DNA of 26,137 nt, taken from the NCBI GenBank assembly GCA_038063195.1, contig JBBTVO010000018.1:1-26137 (forward strand), in the 5' to 3' direction. The position numbers and the translations under genes are program-made. This stretch comes from JBBTVO01 sp038063195. GTDB lineage: Bacteria > Patescibacteriota > Microgenomatia > Levybacterales > UBA12049. Below the pieces are notes generated by a model. It did no database searches, had not been told where the DNA came from, and worked only from the letters and a program-made list of their open reading frames with translations. Positions 1 to 7,580 of this stretch are shown here, piece after piece (position 1 is the stretch's first letter; every line of letters starts with the position of its first letter).

Positions 1-85
1 TAGGATGTTTACGCATAAAATTTGCGGGAATCTATAAAGAATCAGTTTACCAGCTGAAAACTTTTCTGTCAAACAAAAAATTATA

Positions 86-119
86 AATTGCTATATTGTT
101 CCATTGTTAAATTGTTATT
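86..119. repeat. Short AT-rich 8-nt-periodic repeat
   Basis: Units ATTGCTAT, ATTGTTCC, ATTGTTAA and ATTGTTAT follow each other before the end of the CAP-domain gene. The stretch 1-171 holds nothing else that could be recognised. Confidence 0.4.
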
Positions 120-171
120 AATCGCCGATTAGCAGCTGAGGTGAGCAGGAGATTTGCCAAAAAGAAATAAT

Positions 172-1707
172 TTACAGGCAGGTTTTTCCAAAGTAATTAT
201 TGAGTTTCAGAACATCTGCTCCGTTTATTATCCCATCTCCATTTAAATTCCAACGTTTATTATAGTTGGCGGTTCCGGGCGTTGCCCCAATACGCGTATT
301 GAAAGTAAGAGTATCTGCTCCATTTACTAGATTGTCGCCTGTTAAATCCGGTGGCCATGCTGAGCTTGGGATACCGGGTGTTTTAGTCCTAAGGCATTTC
401 TCCAGAGGATCGGTGCCGATAAAACTTTCAATTCCGTTTTTAAAACCATCCTTATCTGCGTCAGCATTTGGATCCAGAGTCCCACACGTAAGTGTTGGAC
501 CCGTCACATACACACTGCACTCGGGTCCGCTACTGCTGCATGCTTTTACTTTCCAGGTATAGTTGTACCCAGCTCTAACATTAATAGTTGTAGGATTGCT
601 TGCAGGACTCCACCCGAAACTTCCATCTGGCCCTGCGTAGTGGAAAGAATAATCTATCGCGCCCGATGAGCCAGTCCACGAAAAGATTCCTTGAGTATTG
701 GTCGAATTACATACTGCTTTAAGATTGGTAGGTGGAAGAGGTGTGCCTGAAGTAGTTGGTGTGTAATGCCACCAGAGGTCTGCGCATGGACCTGCCCCAC
801 CACAGCTTCCGCTGGTTGGGATATTTACGATTACAGAATTCCCGGGCGTAGGAGTGTCGTTATGACAGTCAATCCTGTTATAGCAGAGAGTGTATCCGAC
901 GTTATAACCTGATGGGACACTTACAGAGACAGTATGATTGACTCCTGCAGAGACGGTGAGAAAGTAAGGATTGGAGGCAGGTGGTGGTGATCCTCCGTCA
1001 AGACTCACAGTTTGATTTGGAATAATCGAACCTTCATTTGGCACCTTATATCCCTGAATAGTACCAGTAGCAGCAGGGAGCTGTTGATTGCTAACACAGT
1101 TTGAGGTTAAATTCTCTTGGCCGGAATAATCCGAGGCAAAATCGGCTACCCAATACCATCTAAAATCTCCTGCAGCCGAATAAGCTAAGCCAATACCAAT
1201 TCTTTTGTTTCGTGATTCCAACATTATTTCGTTATGTCCCGCGGTAGAGGTTCTCCAACCTTCAAACAATTCCTGAGCGGTTGTATACCCAGCGCCAAGA
1301 TTTTCCGAATACCAAGAAGTTCCAACTATTCCAAAGGCAGCAAGTCTCTGAGGATAACTCCTGCCCAACGAATCCGTATGGCTAAAATAGTTTTTTGCAG
1401 CCATATCGTTTGCGAACCAACAAGCTTCATTTGTAAGTTTCTGGTCCTCGGTCAAGGGTGCAATACCATATTGTGCTCGATACTGGTTTATTAATGCAAC
1501 GATTCCCGGGTTTCCAATGTCTGCGCGGGGGTTAAAGATAAGATAGCCGGAGATTATAGCCGGAGTTACAGTTATTACGAGAAGGCCGTAGAAGATATAG
1601 AATTTTATAAACCTATCTAAGGAATTAAAACCATTCCAGACTGCCTTGAAAATGTTACCTTTGGATACTTTGGAATTCTTTTCCCCGAACGAGAGTATTT
1701 TAGCCAT
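172..1707 (-). CDS. Secreted CAP-domain protein with FN3-like and dockerin-like modules
   Basis: A 511-aa single-pass extracellular protein. A short basic N-terminus is followed by a membrane segment at about residues 34-57. A CAP/SCP (YkwD/PR-1-like) domain spans about 63-195, with the family signature FSHTDSLG (His110), YSENLG near 134, and GHNEIM near 157. A fibronectin-III-like region lies at about 323-402. An Asp-rich calcium-loop segment (DADKDGFKNG, about 415-424) precedes two dockerin-type repeats, DLTGDNLVNGAD (454) and NLNGDGIINGAD (488). Dockerins normally bind cohesins or calcium, and no cohesin is visible in this window. The enzymatic role of bacterial CAP domains is unclear. The start is an ATG preceded by AGGG. 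A TTGACA promoter lies 20 nt upstream, just past the end of rho. The domain calls are solid; the biological role is unknown. Confidence 0.87.
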   Translation of the reverse strand: MAKILSFGEKNSKVSKGNIFKAVWNGFNSLDRFIKFYIFYGLLVITVTPAIISGYLIFNPRADIGNPGIVALINQYRAQYGIAPLTEDQKLTNEACWFANDMAAKNYFSHTDSLGRSYPQRLAAFGIVGTSWYSENLGAGYTTAQELFEGWRTSTAGHNEIMLESRNKRIGIGLAYSAAGDFRWYWVADFASDYSGQENLTSNCVSNQQLPAATGTIQGYKVPNEGSIIPNQTVSLDGGSPPPASNPYFLTVSAGVNHTVSVSVPSGYNVGYTLCYNRIDCHNDTPTPGNSVIVNIPTSGSCGGAGPCADLWWHYTPTTSGTPLPPTNLKAVCNSTNTQGIFSWTGSSGAIDYSFHYAGPDGSFGWSPASNPTTINVRAGYNYTWKVKACSSSGPECSVYVTGPTLTCGTLDPNADADKDGFKNGIESFIGTDPLEKCLRTKTPGIPSSAWPPDLTGDNLVNGADTLTFNTRIGATPGTANYNKRWNLNGDGIINGADVLKLNNYFGKTCL

Positions 1708-1727
1708 GACTTTACCCTATAAGATTA

Positions 1728-1756
1728 ACACTACTAAAAAGGTGCTCTTGTGTCAA
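1728..1756 (-). promoter_or_regulatory. Sigma-70-type promoter for the CAP-domain gene
   Basis: On the minus strand, TTGACA (1751-1756) is followed after 17 nt by TAGTGT (1728-1733). The start codon of the CAP-domain gene at 1707 lies 20 nt further on, leaving room for a short leader with an AGGG ribosome binding site. The promoter lies directly downstream of the rho stop codon, so the CAP gene can be transcribed independently of rho. Confidence 0.6.
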
Positions 1757-1758
1757 GT

Positions 1759-3072
1759 TTAACTTTTTCCGAGGCTTTCGAGGAATTCTTCATTGGTATC
1801 TGTCTTTGAAAGCCGTTCGATAAGAAGCGCTGTTCTCTCATCGCCCGAAAGCATGTCAAGCATTCTGCGCATGGTCACGACTTTTTTCAAATGTTCGGGC
1901 GAAAACAAAAGCTCTTCCTGTCTCGTACCTGATCTTTCTACATCAATACTTGGGAAAATCCTTTTATCCGCAAGTCTTCTGTCAAGATGAAGCTCCAGAT
2001 TTCCCGTACCTTTGAACTCTTCGTAAATCAAATCATCCATCCGCGAACCCGTATCTACCAAAGCTGTACCGATAATAGTAAGGGAGCCGCCGTCTTTGCA
2101 GTTGCGCGCCGCTCCAAAAAATCTTTTCGCAGGCCACAAAGCCGCGGGATCAAAACCTCCCGAGAGAGTTCTACCCGAAGGCGCGACTGACAAATTGTAT
2201 GCCCGCGCAAGACGGGTAATCGAGTCGAGAAGTATGATTACGTCTTTTCCTTGTTCGACGAGTCTTTTCGCACGGTCTAAGGTAATTTCCGCGACTTTGG
2301 TTTGTTTCTCAGGCGGTTCGTCAAAATTGGATGCCACGACATCTCCCTGTACGGAAGTAGATATATCAGTAACCTCCTCAGGTCTCTCTCCGATAAGAGC
2401 CGCCATAAGATGTGCTTGAGGAAAATTCTGTGATATTCCTGCCGCGATCTCCTTAATAATAGTAGTCTTGCCTGCCTTAGGCGGAGAAACTATCATTCCC
2501 CTTTGCCCAAAACCAATAGGTGATACCAAATCCATAATTCTCGTAGAGAGAGGTAATTTTCCCGTAGAAAGAGTAATCTGTTTCTTGGGATAAATAGGCG
2601 TAAGATCATCAAAATAAGGCCGTCTTAAGGAGGCTTCTGCATCCATTCCGTTCACTTTTTCAACTTTGAGCAGTCCGAAGTATCGCTCCGTGTCCTTGGG
2701 CGGTCTCCCCTGTCCCTCGACCAAATCCCCGGGACGAAGCATAAAACGTCTTATTTGGGATTGGGAAATATAAACATCATTCATTGAAGGCGTAAACTTG
2801 GGACGCAAAAATCCATGTCCTTCCTGCTGAATATCCAAAATTCCTGATACAGGTTCTGTTGAAGCCATATCTTCCTGCCGTGAAGAGTAATGATTGTTAT
2901 AAGAAGGCATTGGAGCTGGTATTGGTTCTTGAGGTTTTTCAGGCATGATAATCTTTTCTCTCACTTCTTCTTGAACTTTTTCTTCCAATGGAATTTCAAC
3001 CGGCACTTTAGCCTCGCCAATTATATCGTCAACTGATTTTTTCTTTATGGTAGCTTTCTTTGTATAGGGCAT
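1759..3072 (-). CDS. rho: Transcription termination factor Rho
   Basis: A 437-aa hexameric RNA helicase that terminates transcription, close in length to the E. coli protein (419 aa). Residues 1-70 are a charged, Pro-rich, non-conserved extension. The RNA-binding OB fold follows (about 75-145, GHGFLRPKF and DVYISQSQIRRF). The ATPase core has Walker A SPPKAGKT at 196-203 and Walker B DVIILLDS at 277-284. Downstream are the Q-loop/R-loop region with SGRTLSGGFDP near 299 and the HLDRRLADKRIFPSID block. All catalytic motifs are intact. The ATG start is flanked upstream by a 7-nt-periodic CTAG-rich repeat, and no clear ribosome binding site is visible. Identification is secure. Confidence 0.98.
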   Translation of the reverse strand: MPYTKKATIKKKSVDDIIGEAKVPVEIPLEEKVQEEVREKIIMPEKPQEPIPAPMPSYNNHYSSRQEDMASTEPVSGILDIQQEGHGFLRPKFTPSMNDVYISQSQIRRFMLRPGDLVEGQGRPPKDTERYFGLLKVEKVNGMDAEASLRRPYFDDLTPIYPKKQITLSTGKLPLSTRIMDLVSPIGFGQRGMIVSPPKAGKTTIIKEIAAGISQNFPQAHLMAALIGERPEEVTDISTSVQGDVVASNFDEPPEKQTKVAEITLDRAKRLVEQGKDVIILLDSITRLARAYNLSVAPSGRTLSGGFDPAALWPAKRFFGAARNCKDGGSLTIIGTALVDTGSRMDDLIYEEFKGTGNLELHLDRRLADKRIFPSIDVERSGTRQEELLFSPEHLKKVVTMRRMLDMLSGDERTALLIERLSKTDTNEEFLESLGKS

Positions 3073-3073
3073 A

Positions 3074-3100
3074 AATTAGTTTACTAGTTGCTAGTTGCTT
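3074..3100. repeat. 7-nt-periodic CTAG-rich repeat at the rho start
   Basis: Successive heptamers TTACTAG and TTGCTAG continue into TTGCTTT directly upstream of the rho start codon. The pattern matches arrays at 4572, 4626, 6833 and 20450. It is short and degenerate but in register with period 7. Confidence 0.6.
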
Positions 3101-3261
3101 TGTTCGGAATAGGATAAAGTCGGGTTAATCAATAAGCTTTCAAAAAATCAAACTGTAAAGACCGTCATTTAGTGGGAAACTTCTGAAGATTCAGAACAAG
3201 TGTATTACACCACACACCATTATTAATGTCAATAGTCAATTTGCTAAACTGGTCTTAAATC

Positions 3262-3525
3262 CGTCACTCCGGTTTCGAATGCGTGAGGAATTACTGAAGT
3301 TGTCAGGGGGAACCCGTGAATTCGGAGGAGGTGTTATCACCCGACAAACGTAAGCAATTTCGATGGCATAAGAAGAGGCGTGACGAGAGCTTTTGCTTCT
3401 TTTCTCGGTAGAAAAGAAGAAGAACTTTTTTTTTGCGGAAAAAGAACAAAGAAAGTTTTTGTCGGTACAAGAGAAGAGGAAAAAATTAAGGGGCGTCTTG
3501 ACTCAAGTTAATTTCCTCTTGAAAT
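3262..3525 (+). ncRNA. Structured non-coding element, copy A (paired with 17311-17515)
   Basis: This stretch aligns by eye with 17311-17515: shared blocks include TTGTCAGG, CCGACA, a GCGTGACGAGAG-like block and CAAG(A)GTTAATT. It is rich in hairpins. TTGTC (3300-3304) can pair with GACAA (about 3353-3357), and AAGCAA near 3352-3357 with TTGCTT near 3394-3399. A perfect 10-bp stem lies at 3396-3405/3410-3419 with loop CGGT. TTGT/ACAA at 3459-3470 also has loop CGGT. A 13-bp stem with a 3-nt bulge lies at 3474-3489/3508-3520. The 10-bp stem has a different sequence in copy B yet still pairs fully, which suggests selection for RNA structure. Strand is assumed from the matching orientation of both copies. 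No promoter or known RNA family was recognised; a mobile repeat (MITE-like) is the main alternative. Confidence 0.6.
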
Positions 3526-3771
3526 GAAAATTGTATGGTTGTTAAAGTCAAATTTGGATATTCGGCAAAAAGTCAAATTTAGAATCTAAGACACTCTGTA
3601 CTAAATAACGATCTGCAGCTTTAAAATAATCAATATTTGATTAAAATTTATCATTTTCTAAAGAGGTTTAAGGCTTAAGACGTACAGATTCTCAAGAGGA
3701 TATTAAAACGAGGCAACGAATCAAGTTCGGGAGGAAATTACGTGAGGCAAATCGAGGGGCAAATCGAGGGG

Positions 3772-3800
3772 TTGACAAGGCCTATATTATATGTTATTAT
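3772..3800 (+). promoter_or_regulatory. Consensus promoter for the DUF11-type surface gene
   Basis: TTGACA (3772-3777), a 17-nt spacer, then TATTAT (3795-3800). The first 15 bases, TTGACAAGGCCTATA, are identical to the promoter at 6990 that begins the small-protein cassette. A tandem 12-bp repeat lies immediately upstream. Predicted transcription starts near 3807, about 70 nt before the start codon. Confidence 0.75.
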
Positions 3801-3818
3801 TCTCGCCATACTTGTTTG

Positions 3819-3847
3819 ATACTGTTTGATTGGATAAATCACAGTAT
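3819..3847 (+). promoter_or_regulatory. Leader hairpin in the 5' UTR of the DUF11-type gene
   Basis: ATACTG (3819-3824) pairs with CAGTAT (3842-3847), and TGATT (3827-3831) with AATCA (3837-3841), leaving a TT bulge and a GGATA loop. It sits between the promoter and the ATG at 3879. Regulatory function is unproven. Confidence 0.45.
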
Positions 3848-3878
3848 CATTTTTATTATCTTTGAGCAAAGCCGAAAT

Positions 3879-4571
3879 ATGAAAAAACTTTTACTTATAT
3901 CTTTAATGACTGGGATTATGTCCCTTTCTTTTGCTGGAATAACAAACGCAGATACTTCCTGCCAGCCTATCTATGGAGGCGGAGAAACTTGTGTTCAGGT
4001 TGGAAACCTTTCTGTAAATAAGACTGTTAAAAACCCTTCAACAGGAGCATTTGTAGACAACCTTAATATAAATGATCCTAAATATTCACCTACATCTGCT
4101 GTGGACTTTCAAATTACTGTCACAAACACTGGAAGCGGAAACATCTCAAGCATAGAGGTAAAAGATACCCTGCCAAGCTATGTAACCTTTGTTTCAGGTC
4201 CCGGAAGCTTCGATGGCAACACCAAAGTTCTTACTTTCACAGTAAATAATCTTGGTGCAGGTCAGTCTCAAACATTCAATGTTTCTGCAAAAGTTGTTGA
4301 TCAGGGATCACTTCCTGCCGATCAGGGTGTAACTTGTGTAGTAAACCAGGCAAGTGCTACTTCAAATGACAACAAGCAAAGTTCTGATAATTCACAGTTT
4401 TGTATCGAAAAGCCCACGCAGCCTGCACCTACAACCAAAGGCGGACTTAAGGTTTTCCCGGCTCCTAAGGTGGTATCTACACCTGCAACCGGACCTGAAA
4501 TGCTTCCTTTAATCGGTCTTATCCCAAGTGGAGTTCTCGGACTATTCCTCAGAAAAAAAACAAGCAAGTAA
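3879..4571 (+). CDS. Secreted DUF11-type surface protein with C-terminal ATGPE/membrane anchor
   Basis: A 230-aa exported protein. The ATG at 3879 was chosen because it gives a clean signal peptide (MKKLLLISLMTGIMSLSFAG, then ITNADT). An in-frame upstream extension would lie in the predicted leader hairpin and spoil the signal. Residues about 43-140 look like a DUF11 beta-sandwich repeat (VDFQITVTNTGSGNI, then VKDTLPSYVTFVSG). A Pro/Thr linker (178-200) leads to TPATGPEMLP (201-210), a hydrophobic segment and a basic tail RKKTSK. That C-terminus resembles an LPXTG-like sorting signal with the Leu missing (PATGP). No sortase is visible here. No good ribosome binding site is seen before the ATG. 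It is likely a cell-surface adhesion or wall protein; the exact role is unknown. Confidence 0.85.
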   Translation: MKKLLLISLMTGIMSLSFAGITNADTSCQPIYGGGETCVQVGNLSVNKTVKNPSTGAFVDNLNINDPKYSPTSAVDFQITVTNTGSGNISSIEVKDTLPSYVTFVSGPGSFDGNTKVLTFTVNNLGAGQSQTFNVSAKVVDQGSLPADQGVTCVVNQASATSNDNKQSSDNSQFCIEKPTQPAPTTKGGLKVFPAPKVVSTPATGPEMLPLIGLIPSGVLGLFLRKKTSK

Positions 4572-4602
4572 ACTAGCGACTAGCCACTAGCAACTAGTAA
4601 AA
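4572..4602. repeat. 7-nt-periodic CTAG-rich repeat
   Basis: Four contiguous heptamers of form NACTAGC/T (for example AACTAGC, GACTAGC) start directly after the stop codon of the DUF11-type gene. CTAG is usually rare in bacterial DNA, so four in 28 nt is notable. Confidence 0.7.
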
Positions 4603-4625
4603 TTTCCTTCGTATTAAGTTTTATT

Positions 4626-4657
4626 CTAGTGGCCAATTGCTAATAGCTAATTGCTAT
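4626..4657. repeat. 7-nt-periodic repeat at the 3' end of the VirD4-like gene
   Basis: Heptamers such as TTGCTAA and TAGCTAA run to the stop codon of the convergent ATPase gene. The period is the same as at 4572 and the sequence is related. Confidence 0.6.
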
Positions 4658-4658
4658 T

Positions 4659-6824
4659 CTAAACCGGCCTCGTGTATTTTTCTTTTGAAACCCTTATAAC
4701 CTTTTCCCTGTTTTGTGTGGCACTCTTGGGCAGAGGCAGCGTGGTGGATAGAAATGGCGCTTGAGTAATCCCATCTACAGACAGTTTCACTATGGCCTGG
4801 TAGTTACCTAGTAATAATAAGTCTTCGGGCTTGAACCTTTCTCCAAACTCTTTCCCTATAAACGCGCTATCCTGAGCTCCGACGAGGAATGACATCATCG
4901 TGCCTACATTACCAAAAATTGCTGCACGCACATCCTCAGGCACTTGAGAGATATACTGATTGGCAAGGATCAAGTTGAGCCTGTATTTTCTAGCCTCAGA
5001 GAGGATCTTAATGAAGCTGGTTGTGGCAAAGTTCTGAAACTCATCTACATATAGGTAAAAATCCTTCCTTTTTTCCTCAGCCATCGAGACCCTATTCATC
5101 GCGGCAAGCTGAATTTTGGTTATCATCATGGCTCCCAGAAGCGCCGCGTTATCCTCCCCAATTCTTCCTTGCGACAGATTCATAATCACGATCTTCCCTT
5201 CATCCATAATATTTTCAAGATTAATTGTAGATTTCGGGCTTTTAATAATATTTCTCATTAGGTTTGATGAGGTAAACTGCCCCACTTTATTTAGGATCGG
5301 CGAGATAGATTCACTCCGCAAACGCGGCTGCATCTGTTCAAACTCATTTACCCAATAATTCCTAAGAACTCTATCCTGCATTTTTTCTACAACTTTTCTT
5401 CTGAAATTTTCATCAGTCAGAATACTTTGCACCATAAGAAGCGTTGAGTCAGGAAGACTTATTACAGTCAGGAGTGCGTTTCTCAAGATATACTCAAGCC
5501 GCGGTCCCCAGGTGTGTCCGTAAAGCTTATGAAATATCGCCACAATTCCTGAGACGACTAATTCCTTCTGTTCCGGATTTTCCACAGTCAGAGGATTAAG
5601 AGCAAAGGTTTGCTTGGTGTCTGCCGGATCAAGGTAAACAATATCGTTCACTCTGTAAGACGGAATGTAATTCAAAAGTATTTCGCATAAATCTCCATGA
5701 GGATCGATTACGCAAACTCCTTTTTTGTTGCGGATATCATTTATCGCCATATTTGCAATAAGAGTAGATTTACCCGAGCCCGTCTTTCCAATTAAATAAA
5801 AATGCTTACGCCTGTCAATGTCTTTAATTCCAAAGACAGTCGGCTTGTTTTTAAACTCAGTAATTGCAAAAAAGTTAGTCTCTCCTTTTTCTTCAGATGT
5901 TAAATATTCAGCGACCGGCAAATTCTGGGGAGGTTCAGAAAGTATGGTCTTATGCCAGGAAATATTGTGAAGATTTGCAAATTTTTCTGTCGGAAAGTGG
6001 AAAAACGTGGCTATTTCTTCAACATTTAGGATTTGATTGCTTGGAACAAATCTTTTGTTTCTTTTAATAAGACCTGTTATCATTCTCTTTCTCTGCCACA
6101 AAAGTGCGCGCCGGAGGATAAAACTATTGCCCGAAGGATTGTTGTAAGACGAGAAACTGTTGGTGATTTCTGCCTGAAGCTGTCTCGACCTTTCTTTCGA
6201 GTCAGATGAGATTGCAATTCTTATCGCGGTTTTAAAACCGTTGAGTTTTATTTTCTCAGCGATTACCTTAGAATATGGATTTTGATGCACAACACCTGCT
6301 GAATCTTTGGGCTTTGAAGCAATACTCCTCTCCCCTTTTCTCTGCCACGAATTTCCTATGGGGATAAGCAAAACCTGCACCCAAATTCTGTCTTCTTTCT
6401 TGGCTTTTGACAAAACCGCAATAAGCGACGACATCGGATCGACTTCTTTAAAATCCCTATAAGTCCGTATCGGATAAAGATATCCCGAAGCAGTCCCCAT
6501 TTGCGCGAGTGAAAGATGCTTGTCTTCCTTGAGAATTTCAGGAAGAGGATCTTTTATTTTCATGATCAGTGCTTTTGGATATTGCGAGACAAGTTGAGAT
6601 TCTATAAAAGCCTGAAGAGTCGCCGGGCAGGAAATATAAAAATGAATCAGCTGGTCTATTACTCCAACTTCAAGTGTTACAGGAACTGCGACGGGGAAAA
6701 AATTCAGAAGTCTTTTGCGAAGTGAAACTAAGCTTGAGAGAAACTGCACCATTGCCTCCGGTGACTCCTCACCCGAGCGGGAAGTTTTGACCTCCAAAAG
6801 AACTCTGTCTAAGTTTTTGTCCAT
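4659..6824 (-). CDS. VirD4/TraG-like type IV secretion (conjugation-type) ATPase
   Basis: A 721-aa protein of the VirD4/TraD/TraG coupling-ATPase superfamily. The N-terminal ~330 residues are a poorly conserved region without clear membrane segments. The P-loop domain begins with HFYLIGKTGSGKST (Walker A GKTGSGKS at 346-353), followed by VCVIDPHGDL. The Walker B-like segment FYLYVDEFQNF lies at about 589-599. The following segment, rich in ILSEARKYRLNLILANQY, matches the TraM-recognition part of TraG/TraD proteins. These enzymes pump DNA or protein through type IV systems. No relaxase, VirB4 or pilus gene is adjacent, so its substrate is unknown; DNA uptake or transfer is possible. CTAG-rich heptamers flank both ends of the gene. 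The superfamily call is strong; the system is unresolved. Confidence 0.87.
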   Translation of the reverse strand: MDKNLDRVLLEVKTSRSGEESPEAMVQFLSSLVSLRKRLLNFFPVAVPVTLEVGVIDQLIHFYISCPATLQAFIESQLVSQYPKALIMKIKDPLPEILKEDKHLSLAQMGTASGYLYPIRTYRDFKEVDPMSSLIAVLSKAKKEDRIWVQVLLIPIGNSWQRKGERSIASKPKDSAGVVHQNPYSKVIAEKIKLNGFKTAIRIAISSDSKERSRQLQAEITNSFSSYNNPSGNSFILRRALLWQRKRMITGLIKRNKRFVPSNQILNVEEIATFFHFPTEKFANLHNISWHKTILSEPPQNLPVAEYLTSEEKGETNFFAITEFKNKPTVFGIKDIDRRKHFYLIGKTGSGKSTLIANMAINDIRNKKGVCVIDPHGDLCEILLNYIPSYRVNDIVYLDPADTKQTFALNPLTVENPEQKELVVSGIVAIFHKLYGHTWGPRLEYILRNALLTVISLPDSTLLMVQSILTDENFRRKVVEKMQDRVLRNYWVNEFEQMQPRLRSESISPILNKVGQFTSSNLMRNIIKSPKSTINLENIMDEGKIVIMNLSQGRIGEDNAALLGAMMITKIQLAAMNRVSMAEEKRKDFYLYVDEFQNFATTSFIKILSEARKYRLNLILANQYISQVPEDVRAAIFGNVGTMMSFLVGAQDSAFIGKEFGERFKPEDLLLLGNYQAIVKLSVDGITQAPFLSTTLPLPKSATQNREKVIRVSKEKYTRPV

Positions 6825-6832
6825 ATTTGTCC

Positions 6833-6866
6833 AACTAGTCGCTAATGGCTAATCGCTAGTAGCTGT
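6833..6866. repeat. 7-nt-periodic CTAG-rich repeat upstream of the VirD4-like gene
   Basis: Heptamers such as AACTAGT, CGCTAAT and CGCTAGT occur directly upstream of the minus-strand start codon at 6824. They are in the same register and of the same style as the arrays at 4572 and 20450. Confidence 0.65.
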
Positions 6867-6989
6867 TATTTAAACAATACAACAAATGGAGAAATAACTC
6901 AATTTGATGCCTGATATTTTACTACCTTAGCCTCGGGCTTAGCCTCAAGGGCTTATAGCAAAGTACTATACAACGTGCCTATAGTGTAC
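6867..6989. other. AT-rich spacer before the small-protein cassette
   Basis: No ORF or RNA feature is recognised here. It marks the left edge of the compositional change; GC content rises clearly to the right of about 7020. Confidence 0.4.
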
Positions 6990-7018
6990 TTGACAAGGCC
7001 TATAATATTTGATACACT
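6990..7018 (+). promoter_or_regulatory. Consensus promoter at the head of the small-protein cassette
   Basis: TTGACA (6990-6995), a 17-nt spacer, then TACACT (7013-7018). It shares the 15-mer TTGACAAGGCCTATA with the promoter at 3772. Transcription would start near 7025 and read into the structured leader and the genes from 7389 onward. No other strong promoter was seen up to 12036. Confidence 0.7.
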
Positions 7019-7024
7019 TTCGGC

Positions 7025-7330
7025 ACTTTTTCAGTTACGTGATATCCAAACGCGGATATTTTTGTGGCTGGGACAGTGCGCTTCAGGAGAGCATATTCGC
7101 AAGAATACAGCTTCCGGAAGAGTACATTAACAAGGTATGCAGATTTCAAGTTACGCAGGAATGCGTAACGAAGTCCGCCATAGATCGCTCCATGAGGCGT
7201 GTACGAATAGTACGCGAAGCCGAATGGCAAGATCAGGCGGAAAATTAACCCTAGAATAGGTGGTTTTACGGTCCGCACAGGCTGATATAGGCTCTCTGCC
7301 CTATCGTTCTGTGCGGATCGTAAAATTCAT
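7025..7330 (+). ncRNA. Highly structured leader or small RNA upstream of the cassette
   Basis: This is a dense series of hairpins just after the predicted transcription start. ATATCC/GGATAT lies at 7042-7047/7054-7059. A stem at 7094-7107 has a GCAA tetraloop. A perfect 8-bp stem at 7150-7157/7162-7169 has a GGAA loop. A multibranch closed by TCCGCC (7174-7179) and GGCGGA (7236-7241) encloses 7198-7204/7210-7216 and a GCC/GGC hairpin at 7219-7228. It ends with a 17-bp stem at 7264-7280/7309-7325 containing one G-U, with an inner ATAGG/CCTAT pair. Reading frames exist on both strands here but lack credible starts. It could be a leader regulator, an independent RNA or a replication or packaging structure. 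No known family was recognised. Confidence 0.5.
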
Positions 7331-7388
7331 CCTAACAACGAAATTATTAATTCATCACACGTGAAAACGTGTTAGTTCGGAGGCCAAA

Positions 7389-7580
7389 ATGCCATTTTCG
7401 CAACTTATCCCGTGGTTAATCGCAGCAGCTTGCATTGGAGGCATCGGACTTTGGTTTCAACACCAGTTCGAGGCTGAAGGCAGGTCATACAGCATAAGAC
7501 AGTGGATAACTATGTGTATTCCGTTTGGAATCGCAGGTTTGATACTACTTGTGCCTATTTGCGCATTAGACCCAAATTAG
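7389..7580 (+). CDS. Small membrane protein, 63 aa, two hydrophobic segments
   Basis: First gene of the cassette. The ATG is set by GGAGG at 7379-7383, which follows a hairpin with a GAAA tetraloop (7357-7372). Residues about 5-22 (LIPWLIAAACIGGIGLW) and 41-59 (MCIPFGIAGLILLVPICAL) are hydrophobic, joined by a polar loop with EAEGRSYSIRQW. The product is probably a two-helix inner-membrane protein. No family was recognised. It is followed by 105 nt of spacer before the next small gene. Confidence 0.65.
   Translation: MPFSQLIPWLIAAACIGGIGLWFQHQFEAEGRSYSIRQWITMCIPFGIAGLILLVPICALDPN

Larger units (their letters stand above)
3073..3771. other. Non-coding interval between rho and the DUF11-type gene
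   Basis: No plausible gene is seen in this roughly 700-nt interval. It contains a short 7-nt-periodic CTAG repeat beside the rho start (3074-3100), structured element copy A (3262-3525), and a tandem 12-nt direct repeat (GCAAATCGAGGG at 3747-3758 and 3759-3770) that abuts the -35 box of the following promoter. The stretch 3525-3740 is AT-rich with nothing recognisable. Confidence 0.6.

Noticed and set aside
3262..3525. CRISPR array or tRNA cluster as an explanation of element A
   Set aside because: There are no equal-length repeats with spacers and no cloverleaf; the similarity is to one distant copy only.
7000..7278. Open frames on both strands (92 aa minus, 79 aa plus) in the leader
   Set aside because: Both lack a credible start and ribosome binding site; the plus frame would begin within the -10 box. 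The dense hairpins explain the region better.
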